Source of the DNA: Chitinispirillaceae bacterium
GTDB taxonomy: Bacteria > Fibrobacterota > Chitinivibrionia > Chitinivibrionales > Chitinispirillaceae
DNA length: 64,000 bases
Assembly (NCBI GenBank): GCA_016929595.1
Contig: JAFGIN010000068.1
Location: forward strand, 1-64,000
Direction of reading: 5' to 3'
The notes below the pieces were generated by a model that ran no database searches, was not told where the DNA came from, and saw only the letters and a program-made list of their open reading frames with translations. A program made the translations under genes and the position numbers. Positions 24,163-31,637 of the stretch are shown in pieces (position 1 is the first letter of the stretch; every line of letters begins with the position of its first letter).

Positions 24163-26691
24163 ATGTCACTTGAGAGTTATCGAAACAAACGCGACTTCAG
24201 GGAATCCAATGAGCCTCCGGGAAATGTCAAATCACCGCAGGAATCCCACTTACGATTTGTCGTGCATAAACATCAGGCATCACACCTGCATTACGATCTG
24301 AGGCTTGAACTCTATGGAGTCCTTAAAAGCTGGGCTGTTCCCAAAGAGATAACTCTTGACCCCTCTCAAAAGAAACTTGCAATCATGGTTGAAGATCATC
24401 CCTTTGAATATCGTGATTTTGAGGGAATCATACCAGAAGGTAACTATGGAGCCGGAACCGTAATGATCTGGGATGAAGGCTGGTATGAGGTCCCTGGAAT
24501 CGATGATGACAAAATCAGTGTGCAGTCAGAAATGGACCGGATGCTCACAAAGGGTCATGTAACAATATCTTTACATGGTCAGAAACTTAGAGGTTCATTT
24601 CACCTGATCAGATTACATAGCACTGAAAAGCAAAATAACTGGTTACTATTCAAAAAAGAAGATGAGTATTCATCAGCGGTTTCAATTCTTGACCATCGGT
24701 CAGTGCGAAGTTCGAGAACTATGGATGAAATACGTTCGGGAATCTCTGAAACTGTACTTAACGATCAAAGTGATCATACTGAAGCAGAAAAAAATTCCAG
24801 TAACGATTTAAACAGATCATTTCCTATACAGCCAATGCTGGCTTCGATGGTTGAGAAACCATTTGACAGAAAAAATTGGATTTTCGAAATAAAATGGGAT
24901 GGCTACAGAGCGATTGCAGAAATATATGACCATTCCTGCCGATTATATTCCCGTAATGGAAAACATTTAAATGAAAACTATCCGCAGGTGGTAAAAGATC
25001 TCAGTACACTACCCTTTAATGCAGTGCTTGATGGAGAACTGGTTGTTGTAAACAGTCTTGGTAAAGCTGATTTTGAGGCACTGCAAAATTTCAGCCGAAC
25101 GCAAAAAGGCGCTATCAGGTATTATGTTTTTGACCTGCTCTATTATAATGAGAAAGATCTGCGTAATGACTCCTTACTTATCAGAAAAAACCTGTTGAAG
25201 AGTGTTCTGCCATCTCTACCCACTGTCTTCTATAATGAACATGTAGAGGAGTTCGGGAATGACTTTTTTAAAATTGTAGAAGAAAACAGTATTGAGGGAA
25301 TTGTTGCAAAAGATGGTAACAGCCCCTATATTGAAGGTAAACGTACCCGTTACTGGCTCAAAATAAAAACATACCGGGAGCAGAATTTCGTTATTGCCGG
25401 GTTTACAGAACCAAAAGGTGGACGAAACGGCTTTGGTGCACTTCTCCTGGGCTGTTATCATGAAAACAGATTACACTTTGCAGGTAGTGTGGGAAGTGGA
25501 TTCTCCGATAATGAGCTTCAGGAGATTTTTAAGCGCCTTGAACCGCTAATAACGAATAACACCCCTTTTGACCGTATCCCGATTCCCACTACCAGAGTCA
25601 CCTGGATAACACCGAAGATTGTATGTCAAGTTACATTTTCAGAGTGGACTGCCAACGGTCTTTTACGTCATCCTGTATTTATGCGATTCAGAGATGATAT
25701 TGACCCACTCTCTGTTCAAAGAGAGGAGATTGAACCTACAGTAAAGCACTATTTTCACCTCTCAGATTCATCCGCTAAGGATACGACAATTATGATCGGT
25801 GATAAAACTCTCAGGCTGACCAATCTCAATAAGATATTCTGGCCCGACGACATGATCACCAAAGGTGCCCTTATGGATTATTATCAACAAATAGCTTCTG
25901 TCATTCTCCCTCACCTTAGAGATCGTCCACAGTCACTGAACCGTTTTCCTGACGGCATTGAAGGCCCCCATTTTTTTCAGAAAGATTTCAAGGATTCACC
26001 CGAATGGATAGAAACATTTTCCAGCGAATCACAATCTCTGGATAAAACAATAAGATATCTTCTCTGTCAGGATGAAGCATCACTTATTTACATAATTAAT
26101 CTTGGCGCAATAGAACTTAATGTCTGGAGTTCGAGGATAACCCATCCGGATGAACCTGATTATATGGTTGTTGATCTCGATCCGTTAAGCTGCCCGTTCA
26201 ATTATGTAATCAGAACTGCAGTATCGGTACATTCGGTTATGGATGAGGTTCGTTTACCACACTATGTCAAAACATCCGGTGCAACAGGTTTACATATTTA
26301 TGTTCCGCTCAAGAGTGGTCACACCTTCGCACAGGCACGCCAGTTTTCTGAAATCATTTGTATAATCGTACACAATTTACTTCCCGATATCACAAGCCTC
26401 GAACGCTCACCACAAAAAAGATATGGTAAGGTTTATCTCGATTTCCTTCAGAATTCATCAGGAAAAACAATGGCTGCCCCCTATTGTGTACGTCCACAAC
26501 CTCATGCAACCGTTTCAACACCACTGCTCTGGGAAGAACTCAAAAATGGAATCACACCCGAACAATTCACTATCAATACGATTCTGCCACGTATCGATCA
26601 TTATGGTGATCTGTGGAAATCTTTGTATGAAAATGAAATCGATATTGTGGATTACCTGTCTCGATTACAAGCACTGTACACCAGACTTTAA
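24163..26691 (+). CDS. ligD: Multifunctional DNA ligase D (PE-Lig-Pol order)
   Basis: An 842-residue protein with the three LigD activities in the order phosphoesterase, ligase, polymerase. The PE domain (about residues 25-160) contains HKHQASHLHYDLRLELYGVL and EGIIPEGNYGAGTVMIWDEG. The ATP-dependent ligase domain (about 220-520) has the KxDG motif IKWDGYRA with nucleophile Lys244, VLDGELVV and EGIVAKDG. The primase/polymerase domain (about 545-842) has LTNLNKIFWPDD, HFFQKDF and the metal-binding VVDLDPL. Together with Ku it would trim, fill and seal double-strand breaks without a template. All catalytic motifs are intact. No strong ribosome-binding site is seen, which suggests coupling to the ku gene. 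Confidence 0.95.
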   Translation: MSLESYRNKRDFRESNEPPGNVKSPQESHLRFVVHKHQASHLHYDLRLELYGVLKSWAVPKEITLDPSQKKLAIMVEDHPFEYRDFEGIIPEGNYGAGTVMIWDEGWYEVPGIDDDKISVQSEMDRMLTKGHVTISLHGQKLRGSFHLIRLHSTEKQNNWLLFKKEDEYSSAVSILDHRSVRSSRTMDEIRSGISETVLNDQSDHTEAEKNSSNDLNRSFPIQPMLASMVEKPFDRKNWIFEIKWDGYRAIAEIYDHSCRLYSRNGKHLNENYPQVVKDLSTLPFNAVLDGELVVVNSLGKADFEALQNFSRTQKGAIRYYVFDLLYYNEKDLRNDSLLIRKNLLKSVLPSLPTVFYNEHVEEFGNDFFKIVEENSIEGIVAKDGNSPYIEGKRTRYWLKIKTYREQNFVIAGFTEPKGGRNGFGALLLGCYHENRLHFAGSVGSGFSDNELQEIFKRLEPLITNNTPFDRIPIPTTRVTWITPKIVCQVTFSEWTANGLLRHPVFMRFRDDIDPLSVQREEIEPTVKHYFHLSDSSAKDTTIMIGDKTLRLTNLNKIFWPDDMITKGALMDYYQQIASVILPHLRDRPQSLNRFPDGIEGPHFFQKDFKDSPEWIETFSSESQSLDKTIRYLLCQDEASLIYIINLGAIELNVWSSRITHPDEPDYMVVDLDPLSCPFNYVIRTAVSVHSVMDEVRLPHYVKTSGATGLHIYVPLKSGHTFAQARQFSEIICIIVHNLLPDITSLERSPQKRYGKVYLDFLQNSSGKTMAAPYCVRPQPHATVSTPLLWEELKNGITPEQFTINTILPRIDHYGDLWKSLYENEIDIVDYLSRLQALYTRL

Positions 26692-26714
26692 ATATCAGAT
26701 TCTTTACGAACTTT

Positions 26715-26921
26715 TCACGTTTTCAGCGCCCCACATAATAACTGATCACAGGATTCACTTAGCTCCGTCTTAGTGATGCATTCTTCATTGTTGTACCAAT
26801 AGCGAATAGTGAATAGCCCACGTGGCGGTTGATTACAGGACTCACTTCCATCTGCTTGTTTTGAAATACTCACATATTTTCCAGTAATAATGTTTTCACA
26901 GCTCAATTTTTCATAGTAATG
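26715..26921 (-). CDS. Short unrecognised cysteine-containing reading frame
   Basis: The frame is open from just after a TAA at 26922-26924 and encodes up to 69 residues. The only starts are a TTG at 26906 or nothing, and there is no ribosome-binding site. The composition looks coding-like (KYVSISKQADGSES, FTIRYWYNNEECIT) and an SESCxQ motif occurs twice (SESCNQPP, SESCDQLL). No family was recognised. It overlaps the left edge of the first Hip operator. It may be a relic of a longer gene's 3' end or a chance frame. The remainder of the 330-base gap before hipB holds only the operators. Confidence 0.25.
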   Translation of the reverse strand, partial: HYYEKLSCENIITGKYVSISKQADGSESCNQPPRGLFTIRYWYNNEECITKTELSESCDQLLCGALKT

Positions 26922-26922
26922 T

Positions 26923-26940
26923 TATACCCGATATGGTATA
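26923..26940. promoter_or_regulatory. HipB-type operator 1 (TATACC-N6-GGTATA)
   Basis: A perfect 6-base dyad with a 6-base spacer. Its size and shape resemble the TATCC-N8-GGATA operators of E. coli HipB. It is the most upstream of three similar sites before the hipB gene. Confidence 0.75.
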
Positions 26941-26963
26941 TTTAGAACAATTAGCGATAGATT

Positions 26964-26981
26964 TATACCCTAAAAGGTATA
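26964..26981. promoter_or_regulatory. HipB-type operator 2 (TATACC-N6-GGTATA)
   Basis: A second perfect copy of the dyad, 41 bases from the first, which is close to four helical turns. The promoter probably lies between or within the sites. Confidence 0.75.
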
Positions 26982-27002
26982 ATTTTAAACTAAATCAAAT
27001 AA

Positions 27003-27020
27003 ATAAACCCGAACGGGTAT
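27003..27020. promoter_or_regulatory. HipB-type operator 3 (TAAACC-N6-GGTATA), adjacent to start codon
   Basis: A third copy with one mismatch in the left arm, 39 bases from operator 2 and ending four bases before the hipB ATG. It occupies the place where a ribosome-binding site would be; no purine-rich site is present. Transcripts might therefore be leaderless or poorly translated. Confidence 0.65.
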
Positions 27021-27024
27021 AAAA

Positions 27025-27255
27025 ATGCAAAAAACGGATACCTCAAAAACACCTTTCAGCCACTTTCTAAAACAAAAACGGAAAGAGACTAATCTCACGC
27101 AGCAAGAGCTCGCACAAAAAGCTGGTGTTGGTTTAAGATTTGTGCGGGAGGTCGAACAGGGAAAAAACAGCATTCGGTTAGATAAGTTAAACAATATTCT
27201 CTCATTGTTTGGCTATGAAGCAGGCCCGGTTCGACAGGAGATCAGCGGCAGATGA
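27025..27255 (+). CDS. hipB: HipB-type antitoxin/repressor (XRE helix-turn-helix)
   Basis: A 76-residue DNA-binding protein. Residues 12-66 form an XRE/Cro-type helix-turn-helix (FLKQKRKETNLTQQELAQKA, GVGLRFVREVEQGKNSIRLD). It ends GYEAGPVRQEISGR, like other small HipB proteins. Three TATACC/GGTATA dyads lie immediately upstream and are its likely binding sites, giving autorepression. Its TGA overlaps the next gene's ATG (ATGA). In the HipBST systems of the family the repressor acts with a separate HipS antitoxin. The symbol is given by analogy of order and domains. Confidence 0.85.
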   Translation: MQKTDTSKTPFSHFLKQKRKETNLTQQELAQKAGVGLRFVREVEQGKNSIRLDKLNNILSLFGYEAGPVRQEISGR

Positions 27256-27578
27256 TTCTCAGGAAAGGTAAGGTACTATTTAAAAATGAGCTTGCTGGCT
27301 ACATAGAGGAAACTGATGAGGGGTATCGTTTCACTTATGATAGTTCCTTTCTTAATTCACCATCCGCACATGCTGTCAGTGTAACGATGCCTCTTCAGAC
27401 AGAGCCTTTTGACTCAAAAACACTACACCCTTTTTTTGATGGACTTATACCTGAAGGCTGGATACTGGGAATTGTCATAAAGAACTGGAAAATGGATCCA
27501 AGGGACAGGATGGGATTACTCTTGACTGTATGCAAAGATTGCATTGGCGCGGTCAGTATCGAGGAACATCATGGATAA
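27252..27578 (+). CDS. hipS: HipS-type protein (stand-alone HipA N-terminal subdomain)
   Basis: A 108-residue protein corresponding to the N-subdomain 1 of HipA (LFKNELAGYIEETDEGYRFT, SVTMPLQTEPFDSKTLHPFF, DGLIPEGWILGIVIKNWKMD, DRMGLLLTVCKDCIGAVSIE). In ordinary HipA this segment is fused to the kinase. Here it is a separate gene, as in the HipBST system of enteropathogenic E. coli O127, where HipS neutralises the kinase HipT. It overlaps hipB by four bases and hipT by eight. An antitoxin role is inferred from that precedent. Confidence 0.85.
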   Translation: MILRKGKVLFKNELAGYIEETDEGYRFTYDSSFLNSPSAHAVSVTMPLQTEPFDSKTLHPFFDGLIPEGWILGIVIKNWKMDPRDRMGLLLTVCKDCIGAVSIEEHHG

Positions 27579-28515
27579 TAAATGCCTCATTTGTTATAAT
27601 CCAACAGATGATGCCACAGGCTATCACCCCCGCTGTTCCAGAACGTTTTTCGGTGTGTATCCTCCGCCATCCCTCGATTTGACACTCGACGATGTCCAGC
27701 AATTTGCAGCACAATCGATTCTCGCCAGGACAACGGTTACCGGTGTACAGAAAAAGCTCTCACTTGGTCTGGAAGGTAACGGAAAGGATACTCGCCTTAC
27801 AGTTGTGGGTCTGTGGGGGAAATTTATTCTTAAACCACCCTCTGAAGATTATCCGTTTCTTCCTGAAAATGAAGATACCGTTATGCATATTGCATCATCA
27901 TTGAAAATTCCGGTTGTACCTCATGCAGTAATTCGTCTTTCCTCTGGAGAGCTCTCTTACATTACAAAACGAATTGATCGCGATAATAAAAATAATAAAA
28001 TTCCCATGGAGGATTTTTGTCAGATCTCCGGGCGACTTACTGAAGATAAGTACAAAGGTTCCGTGGAAAGGGTTGGAAAACTTCTGCGGACATATTCAGT
28101 ATACCCGGGGCTTGATGTTGCAGATCTTTTTGAAAGAATCCTTTTTAATTTTGTTATTGGCAATTCAGATATGCATTTAAAAAATTATTCTCTTATTGAA
28201 ACTCAACAGGGTATGCGCCTGTCACCAGCTTACGACCTGCTCTCTACAGTACTGGCGATTCCTGAAGACAACGAAGAAAGCGCACTTACAATAAATGGTA
28301 AGAAAGCCAGACTTTCTGTAAAAGACTTTAAGGCTCTGGCGCAAAATCTGAATATACCTGAGGTTGTCAGTTCAAAACTGTATAAAAAATTTTCCAGTGA
28401 AAAAGATACCATCTGTAATATTATTGACAAAGAATGGTTACGGTCCGATTTAAAAGAGATACTGAAATCTCTGGTCAAAGAAAGAATTTCAGTTCTCAAT
28501 CCTGAAATTATTTAA
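27571..28515 (+). CDS. hipT: HipT-type serine/threonine kinase toxin (split HipA)
   Basis: A 314-residue HipA-like kinase without the N-terminal subdomain; the ATG at 27571 follows GAGGAAC. It opens with a possible zinc knuckle (Cys5, Cys8, His19, Cys22: CLICYN...YHPRC). The Gly-rich loop is RTTVTGVQKK (Thr55-Val-Thr57), where E. coli HipT has a Ser-Ile-Ser. LWGKFILKPP is the nucleotide-binding lysine strand, NSDMHLKNYS holds the catalytic Asp200 and AYDLLS the metal-binding Asp222. All kinase motifs are intact, so it is probably active. E. coli HipT phosphorylates tryptophanyl-tRNA synthetase; the target here is unknown. The operon structure and overlaps suggest tightly balanced expression. 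Confidence 0.85.
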   Translation: MDNKCLICYNPTDDATGYHPRCSRTFFGVYPPPSLDLTLDDVQQFAAQSILARTTVTGVQKKLSLGLEGNGKDTRLTVVGLWGKFILKPPSEDYPFLPENEDTVMHIASSLKIPVVPHAVIRLSSGELSYITKRIDRDNKNNKIPMEDFCQISGRLTEDKYKGSVERVGKLLRTYSVYPGLDVADLFERILFNFVIGNSDMHLKNYSLIETQQGMRLSPAYDLLSTVLAIPEDNEESALTINGKKARLSVKDFKALAQNLNIPEVVSSKLYKKFSSEKDTICNIIDKEWLRSDLKEILKSLVKERISVLNPEII

Positions 28516-28519
28516 TTAC

Positions 28520-28610
28520 TTACAGCCCCGCAATTTCAAACACTCTTTTCATATCAATACTTGATTCAACAATATCGGCAAGACGATCTGTCTCATCATT
28601 GATCTGGTTA
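28520..28610 (-). pseudogene. Possible 3' relic of a cobyric-acid-synthase-like gene
   Basis: On the minus strand a frame reads DETDRLADIVESSIDMKRVF and ends EIAGL before a TAA at 28520-28522. This resembles the C-terminal helix of CobQ/CbiP amidotransferases (xxLADxVExxLDMxxI). No other part of such a gene is present; upstream the DNA encodes the LamG lipoprotein in a different frame. It may be a residue left by a rearrangement, or coincidence. Confidence 0.3.
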
Positions 28611-29375
28611 CTTGCCGAATCTGGAATGCTCTGATTTTATCTCAGTTACACTCCAGGCTCTGCGTTCAATTTTAATTTCGTCAATATTACCCCTGTAATG
28701 ATTCCTATTGGCAACATCGGCCCCAATTCGAAAATTATGAGTGTTTTTGAGCGTTATACCTTCAGAACTGATCGAACTCATTTTAGCATTCAGATACAAA
28801 AAATATGCCCCCTCTTTACGACTAAACACTACGTGATTCCAGGATGAAGGCAACAGAGTGTCCTCATGAAGCCGCGCAAAACTGCCAAGAAAAACACCCG
28901 GTTTCTTATCACGTATCATTATGGCATAGCTGCTTAATGTTGCGGTATCACCTTTTGAAACCAGTATCGCATTACTATTGACTTGCAATCCAGGCTTACA
29001 CCAGAGTGATATGGTAAAATCGGTTAAAGGAAAATTCAGGGCTGTATCATTCAGCACATTTACATACGTATCTTTATTAAACAGCAGCGAAAGGCCTGAG
29101 CCACCGATACCCGTATCAAAAGAAACATCAGTTTCAATTGACGAAGTAGCCGCTGAAATGTTGGTGTAGGATGAGGAATTTACAAAATTCGTGCTGTCAT
29201 CACATCTCCAGTACGCCACCATTGTCAGTGGCATCTTTGGAATTACCGTGGTACCGGTATCATTTTCCTCCGGATCAATCCCCATCATCGGGTCATCGGG
29301 ATTGAACGGTCCAAAACAGGATAGTGACAGCAATAGCAGCCACACAAAAGATAGTATTTTGATAACCATTTTCAT
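28608..29375 (-). CDS. LamG-domain lipoprotein
   Basis: A 255-residue protein with a good lipobox (residues 1-20, LLLLSLSC followed by FGPFNPD). After a short acidic linker the whole mature part is a LamG/concanavalin-A-like jelly roll: MVAYWRCDDSTNFVNSSS, FTISLWCKPGLQVNSNAIL, WNHVVFSRKEGAYFLYLNAK and RGNIDEIKIERRAWS. This fold typically binds glycans or forms part of surface adhesins; no enzyme signature is seen. GGAG precedes the ATG. It stands alone, convergent with hipT and with no regulator beside it, unlike the LamG protein at 13090. Confidence 0.8.
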   Translation of the reverse strand: MKMVIKILSFVWLLLLSLSCFGPFNPDDPMMGIDPEENDTGTTVIPKMPLTMVAYWRCDDSTNFVNSSSYTNISAATSSIETDVSFDTGIGGSGLSLLFNKDTYVNVLNDTALNFPLTDFTISLWCKPGLQVNSNAILVSKGDTATLSSYAIMIRDKKPGVFLGSFARLHEDTLLPSSWNHVVFSRKEGAYFLYLNAKMSSISSEGITLKNTHNFRIGADVANRNHYRGNIDEIKIERRAWSVTEIKSEHSRFGK

Positions 29376-29737
29376 ATTTTCTCAACTCCGGTTGTTTTCC
29401 ATACACAGTAATTCTAAAACGATAAAAACAAATCAGGCTAAGAGCTAAGGTTGAGCTAAAAACAGGCACCTCAACCTTAATCTCAACCTCAACCTTAATC
29501 TCAACCTTGGGCTAAATATACATTATCGAACAACAAATACCCCATCCACAATACCTCGTTCTTCTCATCTCCTATAAAAACTCAGGACGAATTACACGTA
29601 TCCTGTTCTGGTGCATGAGCATGGTTAAAAAAACATCCATAAACAGACATTTTTATCTTCAGGAGAAAGATAGATTATAATTTTCCATTATCCCCGACGT
29701 ATTTTTAAACTCTTTTAACCGTTTTTCCGGAGATTAA
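29376..29737. other. Gene-free divergent region with a tandem/inverted repeat
   Basis: No gene is supported. It separates the LamG lipoprotein (minus) from the flippase-like gene (plus) and so should hold both promoters. The repeat at 29446-29508 is the only structured part; the rest is AT-rich and unremarkable. Confidence 0.6.
29446..29508. repeat. 18-bp tandem repeat with inverted flank
   Basis: The unit CTCAACCTTAATCTCAAC occurs twice in exact tandem (29470-29487 and 29488-29505), with a partial third. TAAGGTTGAG at 29446-29455 is the reverse complement of the first ten bases of the array, so a 10-bp stem with a 14-base loop can form. The unit itself is built from CAACCT/TAATCT half-units. 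Confidence 0.8.
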
Positions 29738-30748
29738 ATGAAATCCGTCCGCACTATTCTATTCACAACCCTTAAAATTGTGGTTACAATTGGAGTTATC
29801 CTTCTTCTGATCGGAAAACTGGGATGGGATGATATTCTATTAACGATTAAAAAAGCACATAGTCTCTGGCTTTTACCGGGACTTGCAGTTTTTCTTATCA
29901 GTGGATGGCTTGGAGTGATTCAATGGCAGCTTCTGCTGGTAAACCGTGGGATAAAACTTTCCTTCGGGAGAGCATTTCGACTCTATTTTATCGGTATGTT
30001 TTTCAACAATTTTGTTATGGGCGGTATTATAGGAGATGCGGTGAAAGTGGCATCGATCAAAACCGATGGCGGCAAAGGTAAAGCGGGACTTGCGGCAACA
30101 TTTCTCGATCGTTTTGCGGGATTATGGGCAATGTGCGGGTTTGCAGTCATCGGAAGCGCAATGTTGTTGATCCAGAAGGGGGAGCTGGTCAACGGTAAGA
30201 TTGGTACAGCAGTGATTGCACTTTTTGTCACGTTCATCATGTTTGCAGGAATAATGCTTTTTCTTGTAAACAAACCTCTTCAGGACTTTTTTTTCAAATG
30301 CTATGGTTACATTCCAATTCTGAAAAAAACAAAGCTTAAAGAGATTATCTCCGAGATGCTTATTGAAGCGCACGACTACCATATTCTGGTATCTGTTTCT
30401 CTCTTTTCATTTTTTATACAGTTGCTTAGAATTTCTGTTCACCTCTTTGTAGCAATCTCCCTTGGACTCTTGACTACTACAAATTACCAGTACTTTCTGA
30501 TTTTTGTACCGATAATCGCAATGCTCATGACAATCCCGCTTCCATTTGGTGTGCGTGAGGCTGCCGGTGGAGCTCTTTTTACATTTGCAGGTTTTCCGCC
30601 CGAAGAATCGTTCGTGATGGGATTTCTTGCGACACTGGTTGGTCTTGCAGCCAGTTTTCTCGGAGCTGTATTTTTCATAGCAGAAAAAAATATTCTGCGG
30701 AGTAAAAAAAATGCCCAAAATATCAATTGTCGTACCGCTCTTCAATGA
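29738..30748 (+). CDS. Lysylphosphatidylglycerol synthase TM-type (UPF0104) membrane protein
   Basis: A 336-residue integral membrane protein with about eight hydrophobic helices. GGAG lies before the ATG. Family signatures include FFNNFVMGGIIGDAVKVASI (the conserved N-terminal loop), AGLAATFLDRFAGLWAMCGF and IPLPFGVREAAGGALFTFAG. These proteins share the membrane part of MprF, which flips or transfers lipid-linked substrates; many stand beside glycosyltransferases with an unknown but flippase-like role. It overlaps the following GT2 gene by 38 bases, which supports a joint role in envelope glycan or lipid modification. Confidence 0.85.
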   Translation: MKSVRTILFTTLKIVVTIGVILLLIGKLGWDDILLTIKKAHSLWLLPGLAVFLISGWLGVIQWQLLLVNRGIKLSFGRAFRLYFIGMFFNNFVMGGIIGDAVKVASIKTDGGKGKAGLAATFLDRFAGLWAMCGFAVIGSAMLLIQKGELVNGKIGTAVIALFVTFIMFAGIMLFLVNKPLQDFFFKCYGYIPILKKTKLKEIISEMLIEAHDYHILVSVSLFSFFIQLLRISVHLFVAISLGLLTTTNYQYFLIFVPIIAMLMTIPLPFGVREAAGGALFTFAGFPPEESFVMGFLATLVGLAASFLGAVFFIAEKNILRSKKNAQNINCRTALQ

Positions 30749-31637
30749 AGAAGAGAGCCTTCCACTGCTTATCAAAGCAATAACCGATGTAATGCAGCGG
30801 GAGAACTATTCATTTGAAGTTATTTTCATTGATGATGGAAGTACCGATTCGTCATTTTCAGTGCTCAAGGAGATTCGATCAACGCATGGTAATCATGTAA
30901 AAATTTACCGTTTCAGTAGAAATTATGGTAAATCAGCAGCACTGTCAATCGGCATCAAACATGCTGCGGGTGATATAATTGTCACTATGGATGCAGATCT
31001 GCAGGATGATCCGGAAGCTATTCCGGAAATGATCCAAATCATTGACAAAGGATGGGATGTGGTGAGTGGCTGGAAAAAGAAACGCTATGATCCGCTCTCA
31101 AAAACACTCCCTTCGAAAGTCTGGAACACCGGGATTTCGATGCTTTGCGGGCTTAAACTGCACGATTTTAACTGCGGGTTCAAAGCTTATCGTAAAGAAA
31201 CAGCAAAATCGTTGGAGATCTATGGAGATCGTCATCGATATCTTCCGGCTCTGGCACATTGGAATGGATATAGAGTAACCGAAATGGTGGTGCCGCATCA
31301 TGCACGAAAATTCGGGAAATCTAAGTATGGTGTATGGAGAATGGTAAACGGGTTTCTGGATATGCTTACACTTCTGTTCCTCAAACGATATCTGAAAAGC
31401 CCTCTTCACTTTTTTGGTGTTCTCGGGTTCTTAATGATTTTCATCGGGACATCGATTCTGGGGTACTTCGGAGTTGAGTGGATTATAACACAGCAGATGC
31501 ATATCAGACCACTTACGATATTATCAATTGGCGCACTCATCGTAGGCATCCAGTTTCTCTCTTTTGGTTTTCTTGCGGAAATGCTGACGAATATGTCGCC
31601 AAGAGACTCTTATACCATCCGTGAATCGATAGAATGA
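30711..31637 (+). CDS. Family 2 glycosyltransferase (polyprenyl-phosphate sugar synthase-like)
   Basis: A 308-residue membrane-associated enzyme. The GT-A domain shows ISIVVPLFNEEESLP, VIFIDDGSTDSS, GKSAALSIGIKHAAGDIIVT and the metal-binding DADLQDDPE. Two C-terminal membrane helices lie at about 230-255 and 265-290. This layout matches dolichyl/undecaprenyl-phosphate mannose or glucose synthases and ArnC-like enzymes, which load a sugar on a lipid carrier at the inner membrane. The gene starts inside the upstream flippase-like gene and its TGA overlaps the next ATG. Confidence 0.87.
   Translation: MPKISIVVPLFNEEESLPLLIKAITDVMQRENYSFEVIFIDDGSTDSSFSVLKEIRSTHGNHVKIYRFSRNYGKSAALSIGIKHAAGDIIVTMDADLQDDPEAIPEMIQIIDKGWDVVSGWKKKRYDPLSKTLPSKVWNTGISMLCGLKLHDFNCGFKAYRKETAKSLEIYGDRHRYLPALAHWNGYRVTEMVVPHHARKFGKSKYGVWRMVNGFLDMLTLLFLKRYLKSPLHFFGVLGFLMIFIGTSILGYFGVEWIITQQMHIRPLTILSIGALIVGIQFLSFGFLAEMLTNMSPRDSYTIRESIE

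Noticed and set aside
29470-29508. CRISPR-like repeat
   Set aside because: The units are only 18 bases, directly adjacent with no spacers, and no cas gene is present.
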